Shown one piece after another: positions 37,441-48,493 of a stretch of DNA of 64,000 nucleotides. This stretch comes from Bostrychus sinensis (Eukaryota > Chordata > Actinopteri > Gobiiformes > Eleotridae), in contig CM036250.1 in the NCBI GenBank assembly GCA_020698575.1, forward strand, positions 22,161,500 through 22,225,499, in the 5' to 3' direction. Every line of letters starts with the position of its first letter. Positions within the stretch are counted from its first letter, which is position 1. Both the position numbers and the translations under genes were made by a program. Under the pieces are notes generated by a model. It did not search any database. It saw only the letters and a list, made by a program, of their open reading frames with translations, and had not been told where the DNA came from.

Positions 37441-38992
37441 GCACTGACTGCAAGCTGGACATACCTCCCTGCAGAAATATCATGTCCAACATTAAACATA
37501 TTGCTATTTTGACCCCTCTTTCACCCTAGTAGCCACATAATCCACAGTCTACGCCTATGTCCCCCTAGAGTCCTCCCTGTGTGACCTTGTAAGTTCTCTA
37601 ATGTCGCACAGCGAGCATGTGATGATGGCTACCTTCATCATCAGACATTTTCCTTTTCTTCACAGCGGAGTACTCCATATTGATTTTGGTGGTTTCACTT
37701 TCTGTTGTTTTTTTTACCGCCATAGGAAACAAGGAAAAATCAATATCTGAGCCAAATTAGGGGGCGTGTTTGTGGCTGTGATTGGAAACCTTGTTAGTTA
37801 AATAATACTATTACTACTACAAGGATGAGATTCACATTTCTGAATGTTGAATATTGTCTTGCATGACTTTGCAGCGTCCACATTGTTTTTTAATTTTTAT
37901 TTTTTCTTCCATACACACACTAATGATAAGTGCTGTCTGGCTGTACTATATACTTTGTCTTTGTCTGGAAGGCATATTTTATTGTGTGTGTTTGTTGTTA
38001 TGAGTGGCAGGGGCTTGTCATAGCAGTTAGCATTGTCAGATCCTTGCTTGAGCAGATCATGCGACTCCTGTGCTTTGATCTTGGCAAGAACAAAGCATGG
38101 TACAAGATAACAGAAATTAGAAAAACAAAAAGAGTGTGTATGTAGTTACAGAAAAATGTATATTATAGTATATTGGTAGTTTAACCTGTACGAAAAATAA
38201 CAACAGAGGAGAGAATGAATGCTTGTGGTATAGAGAAAAAGGTCACAGCGACAATGTGATGAGTCATCCGACCGATTGCACTATAGCATCTCTCTATCTA
38301 TCTGCTGTTAGCCTACTCTCCACCGTCTGAGTGCTTGTTTTGACAGCACCGATCGGAATGACTGGCAGTAGATCACTCTCTACACCAGAAAATCTGAAAC
38401 ATCTATAGGTGCTAAAGATGAGAGTCAATACTTGTAGGCGTTTCTAATAGTACTGTGTGTAGTTACAGCAGTTGTACAAAGATTGAGCATGCATTTCTTC
38501 TAAAGTATGCACAGTAACAACAGATAAATCATGATCTTAACTTAATGTGCAACAATCTTTTTTTTTTATGATCTGTATACAAAGCCAGATCTTGGCATTC
38601 CCCTAAGACATCTAGGTACAAATGTGTTAAAGATACAGTTTTGGTGTTTCTTAGAGTATGTGCATATTTCAGATTTGATGGAGAGTAGAACATCATGTGC
38701 AGGTCAGAATGTTCACCTTGGCTACACGCTCCTGATTGGCCAATCAGCTCGCAGGAGTAATCCAATTTTTGAGGATGCTCTAGCAACAGCATCATTCATC
38801 ACCCGTAGCAACCAGCCTTCCCAGTGACTACATGGTGGTGTGGCTCTGCTGGTAAACACAGAATATATTATACATATACTCTCTATACACTCTATAATAT
38901 ACAGAGCAAGATGTCTTTTTGTTTTTAAAAGGAAAAGTAATCTCCATTTTGATTGAGCGCATACAGCAGCCTACATATTTTTAATGCATAGT

Positions 38993-39152
38993 CTTTTTTT
39001 CCCTTCTGGGGTTTGCCACAAAAAATAATCTGCCTCCTAGTGTGCTGGGAATTGCATAAACACTCCCTTTCCTGGCAAAATTCTCTTCATATATCCAGGT
39101 TTGGGACTGGCACGAGGTGCACACTGGCCTGTGACCTCTTGTGGTTGTATTT
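38993..39152 (+). repeat. Family A dispersed repeat
   Basis: 'TTCCCTTCTGGGGTTTGCC', 'ATATATCCAGGTTTGGGACT' and 'CTGTGACCTCTTGTGGTTG' in order, with a small divergence in the middle. Confidence 0.65.
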
Positions 39153-39935
39153 TTCTATGGCATCGTGACAATAGATTCATCATTATTTTGAGCTTACTTT
39201 TTTAAACAAATTGATACCTCTACATAGTGGTGTTGGCATTCACTGTAGACCTCTCATCCAAATTAATTCAGTTCCTAGTGAGATCCAATCTGTTAGTAAC
39301 ACGCGCCACCATTTAAATGAACCAAAGCATGAAGGCAGTCCTGGAAAATGCATAAATAGCTTAACAAGGAATTCCTGCCTCCTGTGCATCTCCTGAAGGT
39401 GACTGTGATGTTGTGGCATTGAGCCATTCACTTTCATTCCCAACAACCCTCCTGTGTTGCTATGGAGATTCCTTCCCATAGCAACAAAGTGGCTCAGTGG
39501 CTGGTGGGAAATGGTTGTGACATCATAGGTATTTAAATGCATAGACCTCTACATGTACAGTATATACAGGTGCATCTTAGCTACAATGTTGTGGGAAAGT
39601 GGAATTAATTTAGTAGTGCAGTTAAAAAAAAGGTGAAATATTTCAAGCATTTGCTTATTTTAATTGTTTATGATGACAATGTAATATTATGCAACAGTCA
39701 AATTTTATGATATGCAATATTTGGAGTTTTCATTATCTGCAAACCCTAAATTTCCTTCTGTATAAACTGAATTCATATAACAGGCTTTCCAACTACTGAA
39801 ATACATTCACTTTTCTACAATATTCTATTTTTTGTTGCATCTGTGCATATGTACCTGTGGCTATACTTGTTATACTTTAAAATTGCTGTCATATTTATAT
39901 TTATTTATTCTGTAAGTTACAGGGCAAAGTGGGAA

Positions 39936-40960
39936 AAAACAGCAGAATGCCTGCTGTATTTAGGCAAAGGAGGGGAATGTAGGAAATGTCTAGAATATTA
40001 ATTCATTATTAATTATTAAATATTAATTATTTTGCCTAGGCATTGTATAGAATGCCTATTGCTATTCAGGCAAAGTTTAAAATATATATTTGTTAATTTG
40101 TTACTACTAAGATTAGCAACATTTTATTCTTCAGGCTTTGGCACACTGAAAAATATAAAGACGTGACATTATTCTTGTTTAACCCTGGTTATTTGAAAAT
40201 TTTGTATTTCTTTTTTATAATACCATTTTACTCATTTGCCAAAATGAATAAAATGGTGCCAAATCTTATTTAATAGCCTACAATTTAGTATTTTAATGAC
40301 TAATTCAATTCAAAATTATCAACAATATAATAAAACAAGATAATCTTTTAAGTCTACCAATTATTTATGAATCTTTTAAATGTATGATTTGTTTCTATTC
40401 ACTGTAAAGTGCCAGTGTGTTTTAATAGCATCCTAGCCATCCAAAATTGTTTGTAAGATCTTTTTTTAATCTCCAAGGTTAGTGTTTATAGTGATTAGAG
40501 TTAAAATGATGGTTATGATTAGAATTAGGGTTGGAGGTTGTAGGGTATGGCTAGAGTTCATTTTAAAGGCCAGCTATAATCAAGTTTAGAGCAAAATCAA
40601 GAGCAGTTAAAGTAACCTTAAATAATTATTGTATTTCATTTTTAACCCCTTAGAGATGTCATGTTGAGCACTTAGAATGTAAAGGCGTTAGGGACTTTCC
40701 AGTAACTTTGATGTGACTTTTCTGAAAAAATGTAGTCCTAAAAGCTCAAATATTCACAGACGCAGATGACAAGACTTCTACAGCAGTTGTTTACCTGTTA
40801 ATAAAATATATAGCTTTTAACCTGTAAAGAAAGCCACATGCGTCTTTTTAACTACGCATTCTAAAGAATATAGAATACCTAGTAGAATATAGAATGCAAA
40901 GTAGGAAATATCAAAATATTTTCTACTTTGCCAGCTGTTTTAGGCATTGCTTGTAACATA
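39936..40960. repeat. AT-rich region with a recurring palindromic motif
   Basis: The unit AGAATGCCTNNTG, then ATTNAGGCAAAG, appears at 39947-39968 and 40050-40072. A related inverted form spans 40870-40955. GCCTAGGC (palindrome) occurs at 40035-40042. A 16-bp hairpin (40896-40911 with 40916-40931, four-base loop, one mismatch) lies in the last copy. Possibly a decayed MITE or satellite. Confidence 0.5.
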
Positions 40961-42178
40961 TACATTAATAAAACTTGTAGAAACCCACTTTAATCCTTAT
41001 GACCACACAGCAGACAGAGTTATTAAGTAAGCTAGTGGGGTCGCCAGGGCAATAAAGCACAAATAGTCAAACACAGGCCGACAGTGGGATGGCTGTAAAC
41101 CTCACTGAGAATGTTAATATTTACCCCATTGGCAGTTGGACCATATGAAGTTTTCCACTGGCCCCAGACACAATTCAAACAGGTCAGGGAGCAGCCTTTA
41201 AATGGGGAATCACACATCTGCATCCCTTGTCTTTGTGCTTTATCTTAATTTTTTTAGATGTTTTTAAATTTTAAATATTGTTTAGTTTTTCAACTGTGTT
41301 CTAATAAGGCCAGTGAGCCGTGTTTGTCAAAATATAAATAATCTAGTGACAGATGTAACCAGCTGAACCTAAAATCTGGGTCTTTACCATTACCAGTAAT
41401 TACTTAAAAACAGACAGCAGCTGATTTATATAATAATAAATAATGACAAGACAAGTAACAATGTCCTTATACTGGTCATGTTGAAGACAGGACAACACTG
41501 AACAAATATTGACATAGACGGCCTTCCCCTGACAGATATTTTTCCCCATCCCCAAAACACTAGTGCACTCTAGGACAGGAGAAAGCCCTTCAGCGACTGC
41601 GCATACAAAGTGAGTTGCATTTTTTTGTATTTTGCACGTTAGGGGATGAGTGGAGACATCACATACTGTAGCATCACAAAGCACACAGATATAACGAAGG
41701 CATATGGCTAACAGTCTTTGATTGGTATCACAGTTTTATATCAATGTGTAGTTGGCTTCAGCTTTTGATTTGAAGCAAACACTGTTTGCAAGTTTACCGT
41801 CCAAGATTTAAATCGCACATTAATACATAAGGTACAAATCCTTCACTTGGAAATTAAGTATTCATTTAAAAAAAATTCTGAATTTGTCAAAAAACAATGC
41901 TGCATGGAGAAATGTCATATCCATATCAAAGTTCCTGCTGAAAATTATTTTTGCAAGGATAATTTTTTTCTGCACTGGTCCCACTCACAGAGCGCTGCAG
42001 CCAGAACAGAGGTCACCATGCTGTAGATGCAAACAAAATATGCTTTTCGTCCTTAATGTCCATTTTTCAGTTAATTTGTTTTCATTTGTTCTTGTTAATT
42101 TTGTCACCGGAGGGGAGGAATTGCAGGGCATCACACTTTGTGTTTAAGGAGAAGGACAATTGAAACAAGGGCTCAGTC
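40961..42178. other. Gene-free stretch; possible 3'UTR of the small minus-strand gene at its right end
   Basis: An ORF of 94 codons on the minus strand (41400-41684) has no domain or splice support. Nothing else is recognisable. Confidence 0.35.
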
Positions 42179-42475
42179 TCATTTTTTAACTTTGTCCATG
42201 AGGCTCATCAGGAAGACCGACTTCACTGCACCCCTGATTGAGAAAGAATCAATACAAGTTGTTACAAATCTGTTACCCATCATTTTTAAAAAAAATGCTA
42301 AATTTTTTATTAGTGAAGTATATATCTATTTACCAAATTGGGAGCCGTTCAGGCGGCTCATCAGGGATTCCAGGAGGTCTGAGCTTTTAAAGGAACAGCT
42401 TACTCCTGAAAGAAACCAGGAAAGGATAAATGTTAGAGCCACACAACCCATCAAACAGCGCAGCTGTGTATCCAT
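42179..42475 (-). CDS. Candidate small secreted peptide gene (two coding exons), unrecognised
   Basis: The minus strand has an exon at 42334-42500, bounded by a strong acceptor (TTTTTCCTGCAG) and a donor (TTTG then GTAAAT). From the ATG at 42475 it encodes 47 residues: MDTQLRCLMGCVALTFIL, then SWFLSGVSCSFKSS and DLLESLMSRLNGSQF. The first 27 look like a signal peptide with a hydrophobic core (VALTFILSWFLSG) and small residues before a likely cleavage site near SGVSC. An intron of 108 bases, typical for fish, would join to 42225, adding VKSVFLMSLMDKVKK and a stop at 42179-42181. Total about 62 residues. The mature part is helix-prone and basic at its end. If the intron is retained the product ends GSQFGK. 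I recognise no family. A non-coding first exon may be the one ending at 44043. Exon b and its acceptor are less sure than exon a: an AG eight bases upstream would give an early stop. Confidence 0.4.
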
Positions 42476-42500
42476 GTTAGCACTGATCTTCTGCTCCTGA

Positions 42501-44042
42501 CTGCAGGAAAAATATGGAAGAAAAGCATCATGTGCATGGAGTGAGATGCTTTTTCTACTGCTTTAAGGAAAACCAGGGTCATTTTAATTCAACAAACTTT
42601 GCAAAGATATAGTGGTAATGCATTTATGTCTCATTCTGTCTCAGAGGCAAATAAAGTCTCTTAGAGTGACCTTGAAGTCAATTACAAATTATATGTAGCA
42701 AAAGATTCCAATTTACAATTTACAATATACAATATATACACTATAATCTACAGTATAATTTAGGTTGAATACGTATGAAAACATACATTTAATGCAATGT
42801 CAAATGCAATGCATGCCTAATTAGGAAGAAAGGTCAAAAAACATTTCAACATTTCTCATCTGGGTGTTTCTTTCTCAGCTGCAGTTAGGTAGATAATGCC
42901 TTCAATAAAGGTTATGTTCCTTAATAATCAATATGAGCACCATGGAGGGCTTTTGTAGGACTTAAGAAGCTCCCGTTTAACTGATAACTTATGTTGGCTT
43001 TTTCACTGATGAAAAATGATCCAATGTCAAGGGTCAAAAGGAAAAGCAATAGTTAAAGATGAACGCACTAGCCCCGCCTACTTTGCCTTGGACAGGTCTA
43101 ATGAAAATGCTCTAACAATCAGTGAGCGATGACTGAGGCGTAAAATAACGATACACATATACGCACACGGGAGGGATACTATGCACTAAACATGATTAGA
43201 TTCTGTTTGATTGATAGGTTACCTATTCCGCCTTTTTTATTTCCTTCTCGCCTATAGCCCGCTTTCAATTAAAGCAATCATAGGCAGGGAGGACACTGTA
43301 CATAAATCTAGGCATAAATTTGCATGGAGGCAGAGGTTTGACAAACTGGTGGTGAAAAATCAAGGTTCTTAGCTTTGTACAAATTATACTAGAACTTGAT
43401 TCAGATAATAAGTGCACAACACACTTTACTGGTCCAATAGCAGCCATAATGTCTCAAAAGTGTCTGTTTGACCGCTCAGTGTATAGTAGGCCTATGTGAT
43501 TTCAAAAACAGAGGTCAAAACAACATGCGAGGCAGGTATGAGCCATCTGCTGTATTAGCAGGAGATGTGACCAGTGGGGAGAGGTAGTGAGCCATGCTGG
43601 ATGGGCATGCATTTCGTGCCCTTAATCATCTCACAGACAGGGCTGAAGGTGAAAGACAATGTGGAGATACTGGCTGAAGGCTGTACATTAATGTCCCCTC
43701 CAAAAGTTCATATTTCAGGCAGCAACGCTCAAAATAATAGTGCACAATGATAAGGCATCAAATGAAATCCAATAAAGCAAAAAATGCATATGATCCCTGC
43801 TGCTGAAATTTTCTTTAAAATCACAACTATATCTCGTCTGAATATAAGCAAAGTGCATCTTTACACTGCTTAATAAGACACTAGCATTACCCTCTTGAGA
43901 GTCTGGGACGCACGTCATCGGGTCAGCAAAATTGGATTCGTCCTTATTGACTATACAATAAACCAGTTACCAACAGGAATAACATGAGTTTAGACCAAGG
44001 CGGTGGGGTGACACAAAGGGACGGTGCACGCGCGGTACTCAC
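42501..44042. other. Candidate intron of the small minus-strand gene; otherwise gene-free
   Basis: Lies between the donor at 44042-44041 and the acceptor ending at 42501. ORFs here are short and unsupported. No clear repeat is seen. Confidence 0.35.
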
Positions 44043-44220
44043 CAGCTTCAAGAGATGTGGGTAGAGCAGCCTCTGGTGAGCGTCCGGAGTAGCGCACTCA
44101 GGACGCTTCGCGCTCCCCTTCCATTCATAATTCCTCACGCTCTGCCTCCCCATCGCTTTCGTTTTCTTTGTTTTCCAGGGGTTAGTTAAAGATGTCATTG
44201 GAAACATTACAAGAGAGACT
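44043..44220 (-). other. Candidate non-coding first exon (minus strand)
   Basis: The minus strand reads TTGAAGCTG followed by GTGAGTACCG, a consensus donor. The exon ends at 44043 and sits in a CpG-richer block (GGACGCTTCGCGCTCCCC on the plus strand). Its likely splice partners are the acceptor at 42501 (the small peptide gene, intron 1.5 kb) or that of kcna2 at 32329 (intron 11.7 kb). It carries leader ORFs but no in-frame continuation into either gene. Confidence 0.4.
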
Positions 44221-44326
44221 GAGTTATTGTGTTGTGTCCTTGAATGCGGTTTGTAGATTTTGTGTTCCCGCAGACCAGATCCAGTGTTTCTTCAATCTTC
44301 AACATAGCATCCTAGCCATCTGGGAG

Positions 44327-44399
44327 GTTACTGTGGAAACAAGGGTGTCATGGCAACGGTGACTGGGGTTACCAAGAATACGACCGTTACCATGGAGAC
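44327..44399. promoter_or_regulatory. Cluster of RFX X-box motifs
   Basis: GTTACTGTGGAAAC (44327-44340) and GTTACCATGGAGAC (44386-44399) fit the X-box consensus RYYNYYN(1-3)RRNRAC completely. GTGTCATGGCAAC (44345-44357) has a complete right half site (GGCAAC), and another GTTACC half site lies at 44368-44373. They sit about 110-180 bases upstream of the candidate first exon on the minus strand. Confidence 0.5.
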
Positions 44400-45087
44400 T
44401 GGATCACAGCGGGCTCTATTTGAAGGATCCGCAAAGAGAGCGCTCCATCCTTTTAATCGGTGCGCTCTTTTTCCGCCACGTGTTGTCTCCCGCCGTTAAA
44501 GAGACACTTGTCAGGCGGCTGGTCTCTGTGTTTACATGACGCCTAACACGCTACATTTCACATCAAGGAGTTATAAAGGGGTTATTTGTGTATCGACAGT
44601 AGCTTTTTGACTAGACTTTAACGCACAATAAAGGCATAGATAGCACAGAACGGTCTAGTTGAGATAATATATGTTGAACTGTGTTTTAAGACATTACACG
44701 CACATAATTCAATGACTGGTTATTATACATGGGCTATGACTGACGAAACACGATTCATGTTAAAGTGTCCTTGGGTGAGTGTCCTTGGTATTGTTTACAT
44801 TGTCGCGGATAAAAAGCTAGTATCCTGTTTTCACCTGTTGAGACAATGTGATGCACAGAGCACAACAGGTTATTCTCCTCACATAACCTAATTCTTAAAC
44901 AACCTCCAAACGGACTGATTTAGGCCTATGAATTCCCATCATTCGGGTAACAAAAATCCCGGTGCACAAAGCGGCTGCCCTCTTTATTCCTTTCTCCTTC
45001 TGGTGGCTGCGCTACTTCCACGCGCTGGTGCGTAACGACAGCTGTGTGTTGACACTTCCTGGACCATGACTCTAACAACAACAAAAG
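44400..45087. other. kcna3 3' flank and 3'UTR
   Basis: Includes an E-box (CCACGTG at about 44476-44482). A candidate polyadenylation signal for kcna3 (TTTATT on the plus strand, AATAAA on the minus) lies at 44983-44988, 100 bases past the stop. No other gene seen. Confidence 0.4.
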
Positions 45088-46677
45088 CTACACGTCGGTG
45101 AAGATCTTTTTGTTTATGTTTACACAGTTCTGCGAGTTGTTCTGAGTCGTGGTGGTCGTCGTCGTGGGGAAGTTGGGCTGCTGTTTAAACGCACTGTTCA
45201 TCCCGTGCTCCTCTATCACCATATACTCGCTTTTACTCAGCGAGGAAGAGGAGCGAGTCTTCCTCAGCTCCTCCGTGTCCGCGAGCGGCTGACAGCTGCC
45301 CACGTGCAAGTATTGTGCCTGCTCCTCGCCGTCCGTCTCACGATGGTAGAAGTAGTTGAAATTAGAAACAATGACTGGCACGGGAAGCGCGATGGTCAAC
45401 ACACCGGCGATGGCGCACAAAGAGCCGACAATCTTGCCCCCTATTGTCACTGGGTGCATGTCCCCGTACCCCACTGTAGTCATAGTAACCACCGCCCACC
45501 AAAACGCGTCCGGGATGCTGTTAAATCCGGATTCTGGGTCGTCTGCTTCAGCAAAGTAAACAGCACTGGAGAAAAGGATGACGCCAATGAACAAAAAGAA
45601 AATGAGCAACCCTAGTTCACGCATACTGGCTTTTAAAGTCTGACCTAAAATCTGTAACCCCTTTGAGTGACGCGAGAGTTTGAAGATACGGAACACACGG
45701 ACGAGCCTAATGACGCGCAGAATGGCTAAAGACATGGCCTGTTGTCCGTTTCCCTGCCTTTCCGCCAGCTCTGTCCCCAAAGTGATGAAGTACGGTATAA
45801 TGGCCACAATGTCAATAATATTCATGATGTTCTTGGAAAACGTGGCTTTGCTCGGGCACGCAAAAAAACGCACGAGCAGTTCGAACGAGAACCATATGAT
45901 ACAGAGCGTCTCCACGACAAAGAACGGGTCTGAGAAGGGGCTCACGAGGTACGTGAGTGTGCCGTTTATGACAGGCGCGATGGCGATTGGGTCCCTGTTC
46001 TCGTCTCTGAACTCCGGTAATGTCTCCAAGCAGAAGATGACAATGGAGATGAGAATGACCAGGACTGACACTATAGCTATGCCCCGGGCTGGACCCGAGC
46101 TTTCTGGGTATTCAAACAGGAGCCACACCTGTCTCTGAAACTCATTTTCTGGCAGGGGCCGCTCTTCTTCTTTTATAAAGCCCTCATCCTCCCTAAACTT
46201 CTCCATAGCCTCCTCGCCCAGCTCATAGAAGCGGATCTCCTCAGAAAAGATGTCAATGGGCACGTTCACTGGTCTTCTGATGCGCCCTCCAGACTGGTAG
46301 TAATACAGAATGGCGTCAAAGCTGGGTCGGTTCCGATCAAAAAAGTACTCGTTCCGAAGAGGGTCGAAGTACCTCATCCTCTTTTTGGGGTCACCCAGCA
46401 GTGTCTCAGGGAACTGAGAGAGGGTCTTGAGCTGTGTCTCGAAACGCAGCCCTGAGATGTTAATAACCACCCTCTCGCAGCATTCGTGATCCGGTTCGTA
46501 TCGGTCCAGAGAGTGGTGGCCCGGGAGAGCCGCCGACTCCTCCAGCATGTTGTCACACGCCACCACAGTCATCACGTCTGCCTCCGTGTCTGTATATCCG
46601 TGGTTCACCAGGTTGTCTGCCCGGGTTTTGCTCACGCTCTGTGCGGGTGATTGAAGGAGGCTGAGGTGGTCGTCCAT
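45088..46677 (-). CDS. kcna3: Voltage-gated potassium channel Kv1.3 (Shaker-related subfamily A member 3)
   Basis: A 529-residue Kv1 alpha subunit. I chose the ATG at 46677 because [14 protein letters not shown] aligns with the human Kv1.3 start (MDERLSLLRSP, memory) and LVNHGY follows, as in human. An in-frame ATG 18 bases upstream (46695) has a poor context, and the longer open frame has no ATG before it. T1 domain 69-165. S1 199-219, glycosylation site N238, S2 248-271, S3 282-301, S4 with R321, R324, R327, R330, K333 and R336. Filter TVGYGD 401-406, then M-H-P: His408 corresponds to the Kv1.3 outer-pore histidine that governs C-type inactivation and TEA sensitivity. PVP hinge 432-434. The C-terminus has a run of seven Thr (505-511), then [13 protein letters not shown] with a PDZ ligand. 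Expected to give slowly inactivating K+ current in neurons and immune cells. Single coding exon. Confidence 0.97.
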   Translation of the reverse strand: MDDHLSLLQSPAQSVSKTRADNLVNHGYTDTEADVMTVVACDNMLEESAALPGHHSLDRYEPDHECCERVVINISGLRFETQLKTLSQFPETLLGDPKKRMRYFDPLRNEYFFDRNRPSFDAILYYYQSGGRIRRPVNVPIDIFSEEIRFYELGEEAMEKFREDEGFIKEEERPLPENEFQRQVWLLFEYPESSGPARGIAIVSVLVILISIVIFCLETLPEFRDENRDPIAIAPVINGTLTYLVSPFSDPFFVVETLCIIWFSFELLVRFFACPSKATFSKNIMNIIDIVAIIPYFITLGTELAERQGNGQQAMSLAILRVIRLVRVFRIFKLSRHSKGLQILGQTLKASMRELGLLIFFLFIGVILFSSAVYFAEADDPESGFNSIPDAFWWAVVTMTTVGYGDMHPVTIGGKIVGSLCAIAGVLTIALPVPVIVSNFNYFYHRETDGEEQAQYLHVGSCQPLADTEELRKTRSSSSLSKSEYMVIEEHGMNSAFKQQPNFPTTTTTTTQNNSQNCVNINKKIFTDV

Positions 46678-46870
46678 GCGCGGATGTAGACGCATACAGG
46701 GGCGGCCGCCTCGCCCCCTCCGCGGTCCCCGCTCTACCACAACCGCCGCCACAGCCTCGTCTCTCCTCTGCCGCCGTCTACCTCACTCTTTTCTTCACTT
46801 TCACTCTCGACTGTTGCTGTTCCCGCCCACAGGGAGAGATCTGGGTTTATAAACACAGCTTCCACCCGCC
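46678..46870 (-). promoter_or_regulatory. kcna3: Candidate kcna3 promoter and 5'UTR
   Basis: A TATA-like TTTATAAA (palindromic) lies at 46846-46853, about 170 bases upstream of the chosen ATG. It would place the start of transcription near 46815-46825, close to a GC-box/E2F-like TCCCGCCC (46821-46828). The 5'UTR is CpG-rich (GGCGGCCGCCTCGCCCCC on the plus strand). Confidence 0.45.
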
Positions 46871-48493
46871 CACTTGTGCGCTGGAGATGGGTACCTTTCT
46901 CAGTGTTCCTCCAATGGCAGAGCGCACCGTTAGACACCAGAAGCAACAGACGGGCGTCATTCAACACCATCGTTTGGGCGTTCCCGCCTCCCTCTGCCCT
47001 TCTCCTAGCGTTCAGGCAAGAGCAATTAGTCTTCTCTTTAAACAAGGTCACTGCCTGGAGAAAGGACGACTGCTTACAAATATCAGAATCTTTTTTTTTT
47101 TGTTTGCAAAACATTCTGTTATGAACATAAGATGTGCGCGTCAGTATGCATGCATTAGTGTTCGTTAATGCCTTCCTTAAGCACAAAGACGTGGCATTTG
47201 GGATGATTGGCACAGAGTGTGTGTGATTTATAATTGATGTCCATGTGCGTCCTGGGGGAAGTGGCCATGCTAGGACGCGGTAGAGCGGGGAAGAGCAGCT
47301 CAGACAGAGAGGTTGAGGAGAAAAGAAAATAAACCAGTTCAGTTCATTTGGACAGTATCGTTTTGGGCAGAACCTGTTGGTGCTGCAAAAGCAGGGCTGA
47401 CGCAGAATATAATACTTATGTGTTTGACAGAAAATAAGGACACTGTTAAAATAGAATTATTCGGGGACTGGTATTTCATCAGGTTCGTTATAATCTCTTA
47501 ATCACTGGCGAAATAAGTGCAAAGAGATCAGTAAAAAAAGAGAGGGAGAGGGAAGGTGATATTTGCCTTTCTCACCTGAGACGTGACAAGCTTTCACGCT
47601 GCTGGATTAGAGTCAGCTCCGCCCTGTTTAACAAAAATAAGCAGATAAAGAAGATAACTTTACAAACACTGAGATATGACCACTAACACAGATTATGCAC
47701 ACGTTTATTTCTGTGTAGATATAGACTGATTTTTATTGACCAACCTGGGGGTTGCCTGACGACTGGGCTGCTGTCCTAGGTACTGAAAATTTATTTTTAC
47801 ATTTTTTTCAACAAATATTTGTCTCGTAAATAACAGCTTATGAATTATAGTTTATATAGAAATAAACCTCTTAGCAGCTATACTTTATATAAAAAAAAAA
47901 CATTTAAAATGATATACACAGTCCAATAAAATCTATCAAATGTAATTTGCCTACATTGTTCTTACATACTGTAGATTCACTAGACATTCACACAGAGTGA
48001 AATATTTTTTCATATAGTTATTTATTTATTTTAATTTTAATGATAACGGTTTACAGATAATGAAAACCAAAATTTAGTAGTACTGCATCTCATAAATATT
48101 TGTACTGACATGCTCCTGTAAATATCACATAAATATCAGAAATTTACCTAAAATCCAAATTATTCTACTTGTTATAACATTAAACTGTATAATGTCTTAC
48201 ACCAGTGCTTTGTTTAGTGTGTCCCAGTGTGGTCACTACATGTCCAAAGTATATGTGAATATGATGTGACTAAAATGTTATGTGACCTTTTCAGTCATTC
48301 AGCCCTATACTGTCCCGAGAGAGCTTTTGGATGGGTTCATTTGTCCAGAGTTTACAGAATCAATGCCAACACACACTTCTGCTGCTCTGCTGGCACATAA
48401 TTGACCAGTTCTGATGAACAGGGAAATAGGTCCTTGGAAGTGTAACGATTTTCACATCTATTTGTAGAATTAGACTAATAATTCAAGGACATG
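46871..48493. other. kcna3 upstream flank
   Basis: Open frames on both strands at 46734-47213 lack domains and fade into a T run (47091-47101), so I do not call a gene. 47.6-48.4 kb is AT-rich with nothing recognised. Confidence 0.4.

Larger units (their letters stand above)
33401..39935. other. kcna2-kcna3 intergenic, left part
   Basis: No recognised gene. A second moderately CpG-rich part lies at about 34090-34350 (CCTCGCCCCATCCTCCCCGC), possibly an alternative promoter. A-rich simple sequence is at 35597-35640. Family A repeats occur at 36378-36530, 37280-37440 and 38993-39152. Confidence 0.4.

Noticed and set aside
42138..42500. 120-codon plus-strand ORF
   Set aside because: The opposite strand explains the region better, with a signal peptide and matching splice sites; the plus-strand translation has no features.
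45205..46138. Plus-strand ORFs of 136 and 152 codons inside kcna3, and similar ORFs inside kcna10 and kcna2
   Set aside because: They are antisense shadows of conserved Kv1 coding sequence; their translations show no family features and the same shadows recur in all three paralogues.
46678..46752. Longer kcna3 start
   Set aside because: The open frame begins at GTG. The in-frame ATG at 46695 has a poor context, while MDDHLSLL at 46677 matches the Kv1.3 start.
46734..47213. 159-codon minus-strand ORF upstream of kcna3
   Set aside because: It overlaps the TATA-like element and promoter of kcna3, contains a poly-Lys run from an A/T tract, and has no domain or signal peptide.
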